Of a stretch of 64,000 nt of DNA, positions 16,882-24,529 are shown piece after piece. The stretch covers positions 29,531 through 93,530 of the forward strand of contig JBJHBW010000011.1 in assembly GCA_050485685.1 (NCBI GenBank), in the 5' to 3' direction. Position numbers and translations under genes: made by a program. The notes beneath the pieces were generated by a model. The model was not told where the DNA came from. It saw only the letters and a list, made by a program, of their open reading frames with translations, and did no database searches. This stretch comes from JBJHBP01 sp050485685. Lineage in GTDB: Bacteria > Pseudomonadota > Gammaproteobacteria > Steroidobacterales > Rariloculaceae. Within the stretch, counting starts at the first letter, position 1; each line of letters opens with the position of its first letter.

Positions 16882-18084
16882 TCAGCTTTCAGTTGCAACC
16901 GCTTCCCCTGCGTGAGGCACTACCGTGACATTGTGTGCCTGCAGCCTGGGCAGGACTTCTGCCCCGATGCGTCGGATCTGCTCAAGGTACATGTGGTGCG
17001 GCATGTGCCCGCGATTGCAGACCAGCAGGACGTTATTGGCGCCGGCGTCATTGCATTCGGCGACGATGCGTTCGACGACCTCGTCGGCAGTGCCGATAGG
17101 CATGTTCTCGGCCGCGGCGTGCACCATGTCGATGTTCCATTCGTTGAACACCGTATCGTCTGCGGCCAGCGTACCCTTGGCACCCTCGCGCAGATGTTCG
17201 AACGCGGTTGAGCTGTAGTACTTCGTCTTGTTCACATCCTTCTGCCAGACCTGGTCGTAACGCAGCAGGGTGTTGAACAGGTACATCAGATACTCCGCGT
17301 ACTCGTTCACCGCCTGTTGCTTCGAATCCGATACAAAGCAGTCCACCATGATGCTGATCTTGTCCGGATCGACCTTGCGCCCGTACTGCTTCTGGCACTT
17401 CGCGAAGTAGCGGATCGTGTCTTCCCGCATCGGTCCCGGGAAGATGCCGGGCGTGATGCTCGCATCATGCGCTGCGGCCCATTCGATGGTTTCCTTCGAC
17501 CCGGTCAGCGGTACCCATATGGGCGGATGGGGCTGCTGCACGGGTCGTGGCCAGATCGATACATTGTCGAACTTGTAGAACTCGCCATCGTAGGAGAAGC
17601 GGTCCTGCGTCCAGGCGCCGTGAATCACATCAAAGGCCTCGTTGAAGCGGCCGCGCGATTCGCTCATGGGCACGTTGAAGATCCGGTACTCGCGCGGTGC
17701 TCCGCGTCCGACGCCGGCGATCAGGCGTCCGTTGGTCATGCAATCCAGCATGGCCAGCTCCTCGGCGAGCCGAAGCGGTTCGTGCAGGGGCAGGAGGTTC
17801 GCGTAGATCAGGATTTTCAGTTGACTGGTGAGCTGGGACAGCGCCGCCGCCATGAGGTTGGGCGAATTGCCGAGGCCGAAGGGCGTGCCATGGTGCTCAT
17901 TGATCGCTACGCCGTCGAATCCGAGTCTTTCTAGTTCGACCCAGGCTTCGATATGGTTCGCGTATGTATTGACGGCGACATCTGGTTCAAAATGCTCTCT
18001 GGTCAAACGCGGCATTTCGCCATCAATACGAAACTTGTCCACGTTTTCAGCATAAGCTGTCCAGTCAAATACAAAGACCCGCAT
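16882..18084 (-). CDS. LLM-class flavin-dependent oxidoreductase (luciferase-like)
   Basis: A 400-residue bacterial-luciferase-like monooxygenase using reduced flavin. Visible family features include the TIM-barrel strand GFDGVAINEHHGTPFGL, LKILIYANLLPLHEPLRLAE, MTNGRLIAGVGRGAPREY and GTADEVVERIVAECNDAG. The ATG at 18084 is preferred to a TTG six bases further out because GGAG lies six bases upstream. Related enzymes oxidise alkanes, nitriloacetate, long-chain aldehydes or dialkyl sulfides; the substrate cannot be told. It is divergent from the YCII gene. Confidence 0.87.
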   Translation of the reverse strand: MRVFVFDWTAYAENVDKFRIDGEMPRLTREHFEPDVAVNTYANHIEAWVELERLGFDGVAINEHHGTPFGLGNSPNLMAAALSQLTSQLKILIYANLLPLHEPLRLAEELAMLDCMTNGRLIAGVGRGAPREYRIFNVPMSESRGRFNEAFDVIHGAWTQDRFSYDGEFYKFDNVSIWPRPVQQPHPPIWVPLTGSKETIEWAAAHDASITPGIFPGPMREDTIRYFAKCQKQYGRKVDPDKISIMVDCFVSDSKQQAVNEYAEYLMYLFNTLLRYDQVWQKDVNKTKYYSSTAFEHLREGAKGTLAADDTVFNEWNIDMVHAAAENMPIGTADEVVERIVAECNDAGANNVLLVCNRGHMPHHMYLEQIRRIGAEVLPRLQAHNVTVVPHAGEAVATES

Positions 18085-18165
18085 AGCCAACTCCGCATCT
18101 GTTTTCAGGGAAACGCATTAACTACAACCTTGACGATTGCCCGTAACACTCGAAAGGAGAGTCTT

Positions 18166-18471
18166 GTGAAGAAGAATTTTTTTGCCATCGTGAAGCGCAC
18201 GGAAGCCTGGGATCATTCCAGGGAAGCCCATGAACAGGACGGCTTTGCAGACCACGTGGCATACATGGGCAAGCTTGAGGCGGACGGTTTCATTGCCGTT
18301 GCCGGTCTGCTGCAGGACAGCTCGGACATCGTGTTCGTGTTTCGCGCCGACAGCGAGGAAGAGGTGCGCGAGCGACTGGCCGGCGACCCCTGGCAGCAGG
18401 ACGGACATGCCAGGCTGTTCCGGCTTGAAGAAATACAATTCCGAACCGGTGCGCCGCAACCGGTCGCCTGA
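18166..18471 (+). CDS. YCII-related protein
   Basis: A 101-residue protein with the YCII ferredoxin-like fold: FFAIVKRTEAWDHSREAHEQ, the conserved His in FADHVAYMGKL, and FRADSEEEVRERLAGDPW. Translation starts at a GTG (18166) with AAAGGAGAG 4-5 bases upstream; no ATG fits. YCII domains may be small lyases or dehydratases acting on catabolic intermediates, and here the gene is divergent from a flavin monooxygenase. Confidence 0.8.
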   Translation: MKKNFFAIVKRTEAWDHSREAHEQDGFADHVAYMGKLEADGFIAVAGLLQDSSDIVFVFRADSEEEVRERLAGDPWQQDGHARLFRLEEIQFRTGAPQPVA

Positions 18472-18497
18472 TTTGGATCTGGCAAAATCAGATTTCC

Positions 18498-18535
18498 GGG
18501 CCATCGCGGTCAGTGATCGAACACCGCGATGGTCC
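18498..18535. terminator. Long hairpin between the YCII and CmcJ-like genes
   Basis: A 13-bp stem with one G-T pair (18498-18510 with 18523-18535; core CCATCGCGGT / ACCGCGATGG) and a 12-base loop lie between two convergent genes. The stop codon of the minus-strand gene lies inside it. No T-run follows. Confidence 0.5.
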
Positions 18536-19322
18536 GGACCTCGAAGCTCTCTCGCTTGGGCGAGTCAGGGCTGCTGGTCGGATCGACGAAGGCGCTGTGG
18601 GCTGACATCTTCCAGTCGGGGTTGCCGGTATCGAACAGGCGAAAGACCAGTGCCTCGTCCGGCTGCATATCCGGATAGAAATACCACTCGTGCTTCGGGT
18701 TGTAGGCCAGGTTCAGGCCGGCGGGCATGCCTCGTTTGAAGCCGCCTTCCGGCTTGCCGAGGGAGACTTCGAGGAAATCGCTCTTCTCCACCGATCTCGC
18801 GTCGCAGACGGCGAGCGGCATGTTCTCGACCCGTTGCGTACCTCGCCACACGTTCACGTTCATGATGCGCTTGGCCGCGTACTGTTCGGCCTTTTCCGGG
18901 GCCAGGCGCGCCAGCCACTGGCGAAGTGCGGCTTCATTGAAATCGACGTGGGCACTGAGCGCCGGGCCGCCGCCCTTGTCATCGTCACCGCCGCGAAGAA
19001 TGCCCATGAAGGCAAAGACTTCCGTTGCGCCGACGATGTCTTTCACCAGGCGGCTGACGGCGGGGTAGTACCGCTTCTCGACATCGTTCATGTCGGTGAA
19101 GTCGATGTCCACCGGATGCCGGACAAGCGTGAATCCGTGGGTGTCGAACGAGATATCGGCGAGCCGCGCATTGCGAACGACCACATCGTGGTCTTCCATC
19201 TCGAAGGAATAGCTGCCGTTCTTCTCGATCCAGCCGCCGTCAGCCGCGCGCTCGGAGTAGCGCATGAAACTCGCCACCTGCGCCGGAGAATCCTTGAGTA
19301 AAGCTTCTTTCGTGCCAGACAC
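18510..19322 (-). CDS. CmcJ/NvfI-like oxidoreductase
   Basis: A 270-residue protein resembling the CmcJ/NvfI group, which includes fungal and bacterial tailoring oxygenases. Supporting stretches are RHPVDIDFTDMNDVEKRYYP, LSAHVDFNEAALRQWL, MNVNVWRGTQRVENMPLAVC, EWYFYPDMQPDEALVFRLFD and HSAFVDPTSSPDSPKRES. His residues in SAHVDF and AHSAFVDP are possible metal ligands. Translation probably starts at GTG 19322, with GGGGGAGGA 8 bases upstream. It may hydroxylate or tailor an organic acid. The family call is from memory and moderately secure. The 290-base gap to the next, divergent gene shows no other gene. Confidence 0.6.
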   Translation of the reverse strand: MSGTKEALLKDSPAQVASFMRYSERAADGGWIEKNGSYSFEMEDHDVVVRNARLADISFDTHGFTLVRHPVDIDFTDMNDVEKRYYPAVSRLVKDIVGATEVFAFMGILRGGDDDKGGGPALSAHVDFNEAALRQWLARLAPEKAEQYAAKRIMNVNVWRGTQRVENMPLAVCDARSVEKSDFLEVSLGKPEGGFKRGMPAGLNLAYNPKHEWYFYPDMQPDEALVFRLFDTGNPDWKMSAHSAFVDPTSSPDSPKRESFEVRTIAVFDH

Positions 19323-19612
19323 TGTCCGTTCCTCCCCCACGCAGGGTGCACGGACCCCGGGGGCGCAGCCCCGACGGGAACCGAACTTCCTCCGTCCCAA
19401 CTGCAGCCTGTCAGGAACGATTCCGGAAAAATAGTGGCGACATTGTCAGCAACCTGCCGACCGTTCAGCTCCTGTGACTGCGCGACAGAGACTTTTCTAC
19501 GGTCGTGGCCTTATGATCGACATCGCGTTCGTTCATCTGCGGGATAGTCGAAGCGCAAGTGCCTGAACCGCCCTGCACGACAGGCGCCCCGAAACCGAAA
19601 GCGACACACACA

Positions 19613-20812
19613 ATGCAAATGCCACCGGTACGGTTCGTAACCACGCAGGATGGTGTACGGCTCGCGTGCGCTGTCTATGGGGAAGGCCCGCCGCTGATCT
19701 GGGTCGCGAACTGGCTGACCCACCTGGAGCTGGACTGGACGAGTCCGGTCTGGAAACACTGGCTGGAGTTCCTGACTCGCCATTTCACGCTGGTGCGCTA
19801 TGACGAGCGCGGTTGCGGTCTGTCCGACTGGACGGACGAGGGCTTCGATCTGGACCATTGGGTTGCGGATCTCGAAGCCATCGTCGATGCGCTGGAGCTC
19901 GAGCGATTCTCGCTGCTGGGCCTTTCCCAGGGTGGCCCGATCGCGATCGAGTATTCGGTGCGCCATCCGAAGCGTGTCAGCCAGCTTATCCTGGTCGGTA
20001 CGTTTCCCAGCGGTCAGTTCCTGCAGCGAAATTCCGTGGTCGCGACGCATACCGAACTGATGGCGGGTCTGGTGGAGACAGGCTGGGGCGCGAGCAACCC
20101 GGCGTTCCGGCAGATGTTTACGTCACTGTTCGTGCCAGGCGCGACCGAGGAACAACGCGACTGGTTCAACGAACTGCAGCGGCGTTCGACCACGCCGAAA
20201 ATTGCAGCGGCGCAATTGCGCGCGTTCCGTCAGATCGATGTGCGCGAACGGCTCACACAGGTGCGTGCCCCGACCCTGGTGCTGCATGCGCGACATGACG
20301 CTGCGATTCCGTTCGCGGAAGGCCGCTCGATTGCGGCAGCAATACCGGGCGCACGTCTGGTGCCGCTGGACAGCGATAACCATATTCCTCTGGAGCCGGA
20401 TCCCGGCTGGCCTGTGCTGCGTCGGGAAATTGCGGCGCTCGTGGGGGGCGATGACAACGCGGCAGGCGATGCGTCCGGACGTGTCACCGTCCGTAAGCCG
20501 GACTGCTGGAAGGTCGGAGAGTACACCATCGATCTTCGCGCTCGCGAAGTCAGGCATGGCGGTGCGGCGGTCGCTGTCGAGAACCGTGCCTTCGATCTGC
20601 TGGCGTATCTGCTTGAGCAGCGCGATCGCGCCGTCTCCAAGGGTGAACTGCAGACAGCGCTCTGGCCGTCAATGATCCTGACCGAGAGCGCGTTGACACG
20701 GTGCGTCATGAAAGCGCGTCGTGCAGTCGGTGATGACGCCACTCGACAGGCAGTCATCAGGACCGTGCATGGTTATGGATACCGCTTCACGGGGGCGCTT
20801 CAACCCGGATAG
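19613..20812 (+). CDS. Alpha/beta hydrolase fused to an OmpR-type winged-helix domain
   Basis: About 399 residues in two parts. Residues 1-280 are an alpha/beta hydrolase with a complete triad: Ser105 in GLSQGG, Asp in HARHDAAIPF and His in DSDNHIPL. Residues about 300-399 are a winged-helix DNA-binding domain of the OmpR/PhoB/CadC type (NRAFDLLAYLLEQRDRAVS, TVHGYGYRFTG). A regulator whose sensor is an enzyme-like domain that binds or cleaves its ligand is a reasonable reading. There is no membrane segment, so it would act in the cytosol. The start is uncertain: ATG 19613, ATG 19619 and GTG 19559 all fit, and no clear Shine-Dalgarno is seen. Confidence 0.82.
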   Translation: MQMPPVRFVTTQDGVRLACAVYGEGPPLIWVANWLTHLELDWTSPVWKHWLEFLTRHFTLVRYDERGCGLSDWTDEGFDLDHWVADLEAIVDALELERFSLLGLSQGGPIAIEYSVRHPKRVSQLILVGTFPSGQFLQRNSVVATHTELMAGLVETGWGASNPAFRQMFTSLFVPGATEEQRDWFNELQRRSTTPKIAAAQLRAFRQIDVRERLTQVRAPTLVLHARHDAAIPFAEGRSIAAAIPGARLVPLDSDNHIPLEPDPGWPVLRREIAALVGGDDNAAGDASGRVTVRKPDCWKVGEYTIDLRAREVRHGGAAVAVENRAFDLLAYLLEQRDRAVSKGELQTALWPSMILTESALTRCVMKARRAVGDDATRQAVIRTVHGYGYRFTGALQPG

Positions 20813-20984
20813 ATCTCCTTACTGCCATCGCGGCGGTTTGTCACGAATGCGTCAGCAATTCGTCGCGTCGCGGTCAGGACTCCTCAGGCCTTGTCCCCCG
20901 ACACTGTTTCCCGTGCTGCCGGCGCCCCTGGCGGGCAACCGGAACACGCAGGTGTCAACACAATGTGCATGAGGAGATATCGAC

Positions 20985-21089
20985 ATGATGCGCAATGCAG
21001 TCACGACCGTGCTCGGACGACTGATACTGATGGGGATATTCGTTGGCTACGCGGCTTGTCTGGCGCGGCTCGCGGGTGGCGCGTTGTAA
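20985..21089 (+). CDS. Small single-span membrane protein, 34 residues
   Basis: A short frame starting ATGATG with GAGGAG 8-9 bases upstream. The product is basic at its N-terminus (MMRNAVTTVLGR), has a hydrophobic core (LILMGIFVGYAACLARLAG) and ends after 34 residues. The good ribosome-binding site and single membrane helix argue for a real small membrane protein. No family is recognised. It lies between the hydrolase/winged-helix gene and the cytochrome c gene, both on the same strand. Confidence 0.5.
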   Translation: MMRNAVTTVLGRLILMGIFVGYAACLARLAGGAL

Positions 21090-21169
21090 GCGGCATCCGC
21101 GGCTACTCGCAGGTCTATCATGGCGAATGTGTCGCTACGTAAAACTGCTTATAGGCTATTCTGTGGGTC

Positions 21170-21188
21170 CCGGCATCATGGATGCCGG
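21170..21188 (+). other. Stem-loop in the leader of the cytochrome c gene
   Basis: CCGGCATC-ATG-GATGCCGG is a perfect 8-bp stem with a three-base loop, ending 12 bases before the GAGGA ribosome-binding site at 21201. It could stabilise or regulate the transcript. No T-run follows, so it is not a typical terminator. Confidence 0.35.
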
Positions 21189-21212
21189 ACTCACATTATT
21201 GAGGATTTCGAC

Positions 21213-21668
21213 GTGCGATTGAGAGTGGCTTGGCTGATTCTGTTGTCCGTGCCGGCGGTGCTGGCGTCGGGATGCGCCTATACGCCGACCTTCGGCTTCC
21301 CGATCCATGAAGGCGACCTCGACGCCGGAAGGCAGGCCTTCATCGATCACCGCTGCCATCAGTGCCACAGTGTCGCCGGCGTGGAAATGCCAGCTCTGGC
21401 AGGCGCTCCTCCCGTGATGCTGGAACTCGGCGGTGAGACGCAGTACATCAGAAGTTACGCGGAACTGGTGACCTCAATCATCAACCCTGACCATGCCATC
21501 TCGGAAAGGTATCGGGATCAGCAACTGCGCGAAGGGGCATTGCCACTTGAGTCGCCGATGCCGATGCCGCACATCGGCACTATGACGGTACGTCAACTGA
21601 TTGATCTGGTGGCGTTTCTCGATTCGAGGTACGTGCTGGTGCCGGGGTACGTGACTGCCGATGAATAG
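21213..21668 (+). CDS. Cytochrome c lipoprotein
   Basis: A 151-residue exported protein. GTG 21213 is chosen because GAGGA lies 7 bases upstream and the product then begins with a lipoprotein signal (RLRVAWLILLSVPAVLASGC, lipobox ASGC). One haem-binding motif, CHQCH, follows in RQAFIDHRCHQCHSVAG. A Met in SPMPMPHIG is the probable sixth haem ligand, as in class I cytochromes. It would carry electrons at the periplasmic side of a membrane. No oxidase or dehydrogenase partner is adjacent. Confidence 0.85.
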   Translation: MRLRVAWLILLSVPAVLASGCAYTPTFGFPIHEGDLDAGRQAFIDHRCHQCHSVAGVEMPALAGAPPVMLELGGETQYIRSYAELVTSIINPDHAISERYRDQQLREGALPLESPMPMPHIGTMTVRQLIDLVAFLDSRYVLVPGYVTADE

Positions 21669-21786
21669 GATAGAGTGGGTGCCGCCAGACTGATGCCCCC
21701 GTCGCTCGCTCAGCCGACCTGCAGGTAGCATAAAAACGATTTATCGGTTAAATGGATATCTGGCGGTCTGTTGAATAGGTCATCTC

Positions 21787-22701
21787 ATGCGGTTCAAGCG
21801 TTTCGACCTCAATCTGCTGGTCGTGTTGAACGCGTTGCTGCGCGAGCGCAGCGTATCGAAGGCTGCGGAGCAGCTGCATCTGAGCCAGCCGGCGATGAGC
21901 GCCGCGCTGCGCAGGCTTCGCGAGTATTTCAACGACGACATCCTGGTGCAGCAGGGCAGGAGTATGATGCCGACCGCGCATGCCCAGGGTATTGCGCCGA
22001 TTGTCGAGAAGGCACTGGCCGACATCGATGCGCTGATATCCGCTTCGACGGTGTTCGATCCGGCAACCTCGCAGCGCACTTTTCGTGTCTGCGCGTCGGA
22101 CTACGTGACAGTCGTACTCCTGTTGCCGTTACTCGCGGAGTTTGCGAAGACGGCACCACAGGTACGCGTCGAAATCCGACCGCCATCTCCGGAAGCGCTG
22201 CCCGCGCTCGAGCGAGGGGAGATCGACTTTCTTCTGACGCCGGAGCAGTTCACGGCCAAGGAGCACCCGAGCCAGCTGCTTTTCGAGGAACGCCATGTCG
22301 TTGTCGGCTGGAAAGAGAATCCCGTGTTCCGCAAGCCGCTGACGGAAGAAACCTTCTTCGATCAGGGTCAGGTCGTCATTGCGCTGAGTCATGCGCCGTC
22401 GTTTGCTGAGCAGGAGATGGGTGAGCTCAGCCGAAGGCGGCGTGTCGACATTGTGTGTTCATCATTTCTGGCCGTGCCCTGGCTGTTGCCGAACACAAAC
22501 CGGCTTGCGCTGATGCACGAGCGGCTTGCCGAGATCATGCTGGAGAAGCATCCGCTTGCGATGGCACCCACGCCTTTCGAGTTTCCGTTGATGCGGGAGA
22601 TGGTTCAGTATCATGCCACGCGGGTGAATGATGGAGGGACTCGCTGGTTCCTGGATCGTCTCCTCGAGGGCGCCGCGAACTTGCGTAAGGAATCCATTTG
22701 A
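21787..22701 (+). CDS. LysR-family transcriptional regulator (NodD-like)
   Basis: A 304-residue LysR regulator. The N-terminal winged helix is clear (RFDLNLLVVLNALLRERSVS, LHLSQPAMSAALRRLREYF), followed by a periplasmic-binding-type effector domain (QRTFRVCASDYVTVVLLLPL). The MRFKRFDLNLL start and the QQGRSMMPT stretch are typical of the NodD/LinR branch, whose members often respond to aromatic compounds. An A/T-rich imperfect dyad, TTTA-TCGGT-TAAA, about 40 bases upstream is a possible LysR operator. Its last codons fall inside the 68-bp repeat at 22691. Confidence 0.92.
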   Translation: MRFKRFDLNLLVVLNALLRERSVSKAAEQLHLSQPAMSAALRRLREYFNDDILVQQGRSMMPTAHAQGIAPIVEKALADIDALISASTVFDPATSQRTFRVCASDYVTVVLLLPLLAEFAKTAPQVRVEIRPPSPEALPALERGEIDFLLTPEQFTAKEHPSQLLFEERHVVVGWKENPVFRKPLTEETFFDQGQVVIALSHAPSFAEQEMGELSRRRRVDIVCSSFLAVPWLLPNTNRLALMHERLAEIMLEKHPLAMAPTPFEFPLMREMVQYHATRVNDGGTRWFLDRLLEGAANLRKESI

Positions 22702-22758
22702 ATACTACGTTTGGATCAAAACTATAAATCCAGAGCGTTGATGCTCAAGCGTACACTT
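22691..22758. repeat. 68-bp dispersed repeat, copy 1
   Basis: Matches 33335-33402 without gaps at about 54 of 68 positions. The first 42 bases differ at 4 positions and the last 11 (AGCGTACACTT and flank) are identical; the middle is variable. It overlaps the last codons of the LysR gene and directly abuts the histidine-kinase remnant. A TTGAAT and a TATAAA about 19 bp apart sit inside it, so it may carry a promoter. Confidence 0.75.
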
Positions 22759-23039
22759 CCTCCCAACGAGCTCTCGAAGGTGGAGCATCGATCTGCGCAG
22801 ATATTACGGCATTGCTGACCGTGGCGATTGGTGCGGATCTGATACGTAAGCCGCTCACGGCGCTCGTGAATAATGCGCTGCGTCACAAGGACAGGGGCGT
22901 GGCATTCGCACTGGTGATGCAACCGGGGGGTATTGTGCACATCAGGGTTGATAACGATGGTCCGGGGATCTCCGACGCGAAAGCCGGACAACTCCCGGGG
23001 CGATTCCGGCGCGGGTCCACGCGCGGGGCTGTCACGTGA
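22759..23039 (+). pseudogene. Sensor histidine kinase remnant (ATPase-domain fragment)
   Basis: Corresponds to the ATPase domain of the intact kinase at 31020-32603. It retains the N box (LTALVNNALRHKDRG) and G1 box (IRVDNDGPGI) and ends FRRGSTRGAVT. The sensor, membrane, HAMP and phosphorylation domains are gone. A segment of about 120 bp with the G2 box (GSGLGLTVVRALAEAHGG in the intact copy) is also missing, with similar GCG-GGG sequences at both edges. The 4-base overlap of its stop with the response-regulator start (GTGA) is kept. It cannot work as a kinase. Confidence 0.85.
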
Positions 23040-23746
23040 CCTCGGCTCTGCTGGTCGAGGATGACGAGCGCGTGCGACGGTTCGTCATCCGCGGTCTGGA
23101 GTCGGAAGGGTATATCGTCTCGACCGCTGCCGATGGCCTGCAGGGGCTGGAGCTGGCCTGTCGCAAGCCCTTTGACGTGCTGATTCTCGATCTGGTGCTG
23201 CCTGGCATCTCCGGCAAGGAACTGTGCCATCGGTTGCGTGTAGCGGGCGTGCAGGTGCCGATCCTGATTCTGACGGCGCTCGACGCGCTGGAGGACAAGG
23301 TGGAGGGGCTGCGCACCGGTGCTGACGACTACCTCACAAAGCCGTTCGATTTCGAGGAGCTGCTGGCGCGCATCGAGGCGCTGGTGAGAAGGTCGAAGGG
23401 TGTGATGCCGCACCCGGAAGTCATGCTTCGGGCAGGCGACGTGACGCTGGATCGCGAGGCGCATATCGTGCGACGTGCCGGCAGGGTGGTCGAGCTCACC
23501 ACGACGGAATTCCAGCTGCTGGAGCTGCTCATGAGCAACGTCGGCAAAGTTCTGAGCCGTGCCCGGATTCTGCTCGAGATATGGAACTACGACTCCGACC
23601 CGCTCACCAACGTGGTCGACGTATACATTCGTCACTTGCGTGCCAAGCTGGGATGGGATGCCGAACACGGGCCGATCCGTACGCTGCGCGGCTACGGGTA
23701 CAAGCTCGAAGTCGACTCCGGTGTGTGCGCACCTTCCGATTTTTAA
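23036..23746 (+). CDS. OmpR-family response regulator, copy 1
   Basis: A 236-residue regulator with a receiver domain (acidic pocket VEDDER, phospho-acceptor Asp in DVLILDLVLPG, Lys in YLTKPFDF) and a C-terminal winged helix (VVELTTTEFQLLELL, VVDVYIRHLRAKLGWD, RTLRGYGYKLE). It is about 90% identical by eye to the regulator at 32600-33304, except for the last 12 residues. Its own kinase is broken, so it may be phosphorylated by the other kinase, act unphosphorylated, or be decaying. It starts with GTG overlapping the kinase remnant. Confidence 0.93.
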   Translation: MTSALLVEDDERVRRFVIRGLESEGYIVSTAADGLQGLELACRKPFDVLILDLVLPGISGKELCHRLRVAGVQVPILILTALDALEDKVEGLRTGADDYLTKPFDFEELLARIEALVRRSKGVMPHPEVMLRAGDVTLDREAHIVRRAGRVVELTTTEFQLLELLMSNVGKVLSRARILLEIWNYDSDPLTNVVDVYIRHLRAKLGWDAEHGPIRTLRGYGYKLEVDSGVCAPSDF

Positions 23747-23857
23747 TGAAACATTAATCGCAGGCGATGTATTAATACTGCCCTTGCTGCTGCAAAGTCG
23801 CTGCGTGTCGGTGGCAAACCGTGCATGAGAAAAACCGGAAGCAGCTCGAGGCTAATA

Positions 23858-24454
23858 ATGTTTGAATCCCGACCTCCAACCATCACGGCAGCGAGCGCGA
23901 CAGTGCTGTTGCTGGCGGCTTGCACTCCGCAGGCACCCGATGCGCCGACAGGCAGCACTTACGGCGAAGACCGCGCGCTGATCGAAGACCTGCAGGCACG
24001 TTATCTGTTCGCGATGGATTTCCGTGATCCGGAAAACTATGCAGCCACGTTTACTGAAGATGGTGTGCTCGACTACGGTGGCGGACAGGTCACCGGTCGA
24101 CAGGCGATCCACGATGTGGTGGCGCGGACCCGCGACAACGCCGCGACACAGCAGCCCGGCGAGGGCGCGCCGATGGGTCGGCACAGCATCACGAGCATGG
24201 TGATCACGGTTGACGGTGACAAGGCCACTTCTGTCGCCTACTGGTTCCTGATCGGGAACGACAATTCCGAGCAAAGGGCGGAAGTCAGTTCCTTTGGTCA
24301 CTACGAGGACGAGCTGGTGAAGGTGAACGGCGAATGGCTGTTCAGTCTGCGCAAGATCTATAACGAAGGGATACCCGTGTGGTCCTGGAACTCGGATGGG
24401 AATCCGGCAGTGACGCCAGGCGCGGGTCCGGGGCGAGGCGCGGCAGTGCGCTGA
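23858..24454 (+). CDS. SnoaL-like (NTF2-fold) lipoprotein, copy 1
   Basis: A 198-residue protein with a lipoprotein signal (ASATVLLLAACTP, lipobox LAAC) and an NTF2-like SnoaL domain. Typical stretches are LIEDLQARYLFAMDFRDPEN, FTEDGVLDYGGGQVTGRQAI and FGHYEDELVKVNGEWLFSLR. ATG 23858 has GAGG about 7 bases upstream. Members of this fold include hydroxysteroid isomerases, polyketide cyclases and dehydratases; here it would act at the envelope. A related protein is encoded at 40010-40600, next to gene set 2, so each TonB/cassette set has one. Confidence 0.8.
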   Translation: MFESRPPTITAASATVLLLAACTPQAPDAPTGSTYGEDRALIEDLQARYLFAMDFRDPENYAATFTEDGVLDYGGGQVTGRQAIHDVVARTRDNAATQQPGEGAPMGRHSITSMVITVDGDKATSVAYWFLIGNDNSEQRAEVSSFGHYEDELVKVNGEWLFSLRKIYNEGIPVWSWNSDGNPAVTPGAGPGRGAAVR

Positions 24455-24461
24455 TCGCGGC

Positions 24462-24500
24462 GCTGTCCGACACCGCCTCATTGTTCGGCGGGTCGACAGC
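24462..24500. terminator. Hairpin between the SnoaL-like gene and the convergent receptor gene
   Basis: A 14-bp stem with two single-base bulges (GCTGTC, GAC and CCGCC pair with GGCGG, GTC and GACAGC) and a 9-base loop, located between convergent genes. There is no clear T-run. Confidence 0.45.
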
Positions 24501-24529
24501 ACCGCGCTCCATCCACGCTCAGATTACGA

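Noticed and set aside
22812..23039. A genuine 75-residue protein in place of a kinase remnant
   Set aside because: It aligns with the ATPase domain of the intact kinase but lacks essential boxes and all upstream domains, so decay is the simpler reading.
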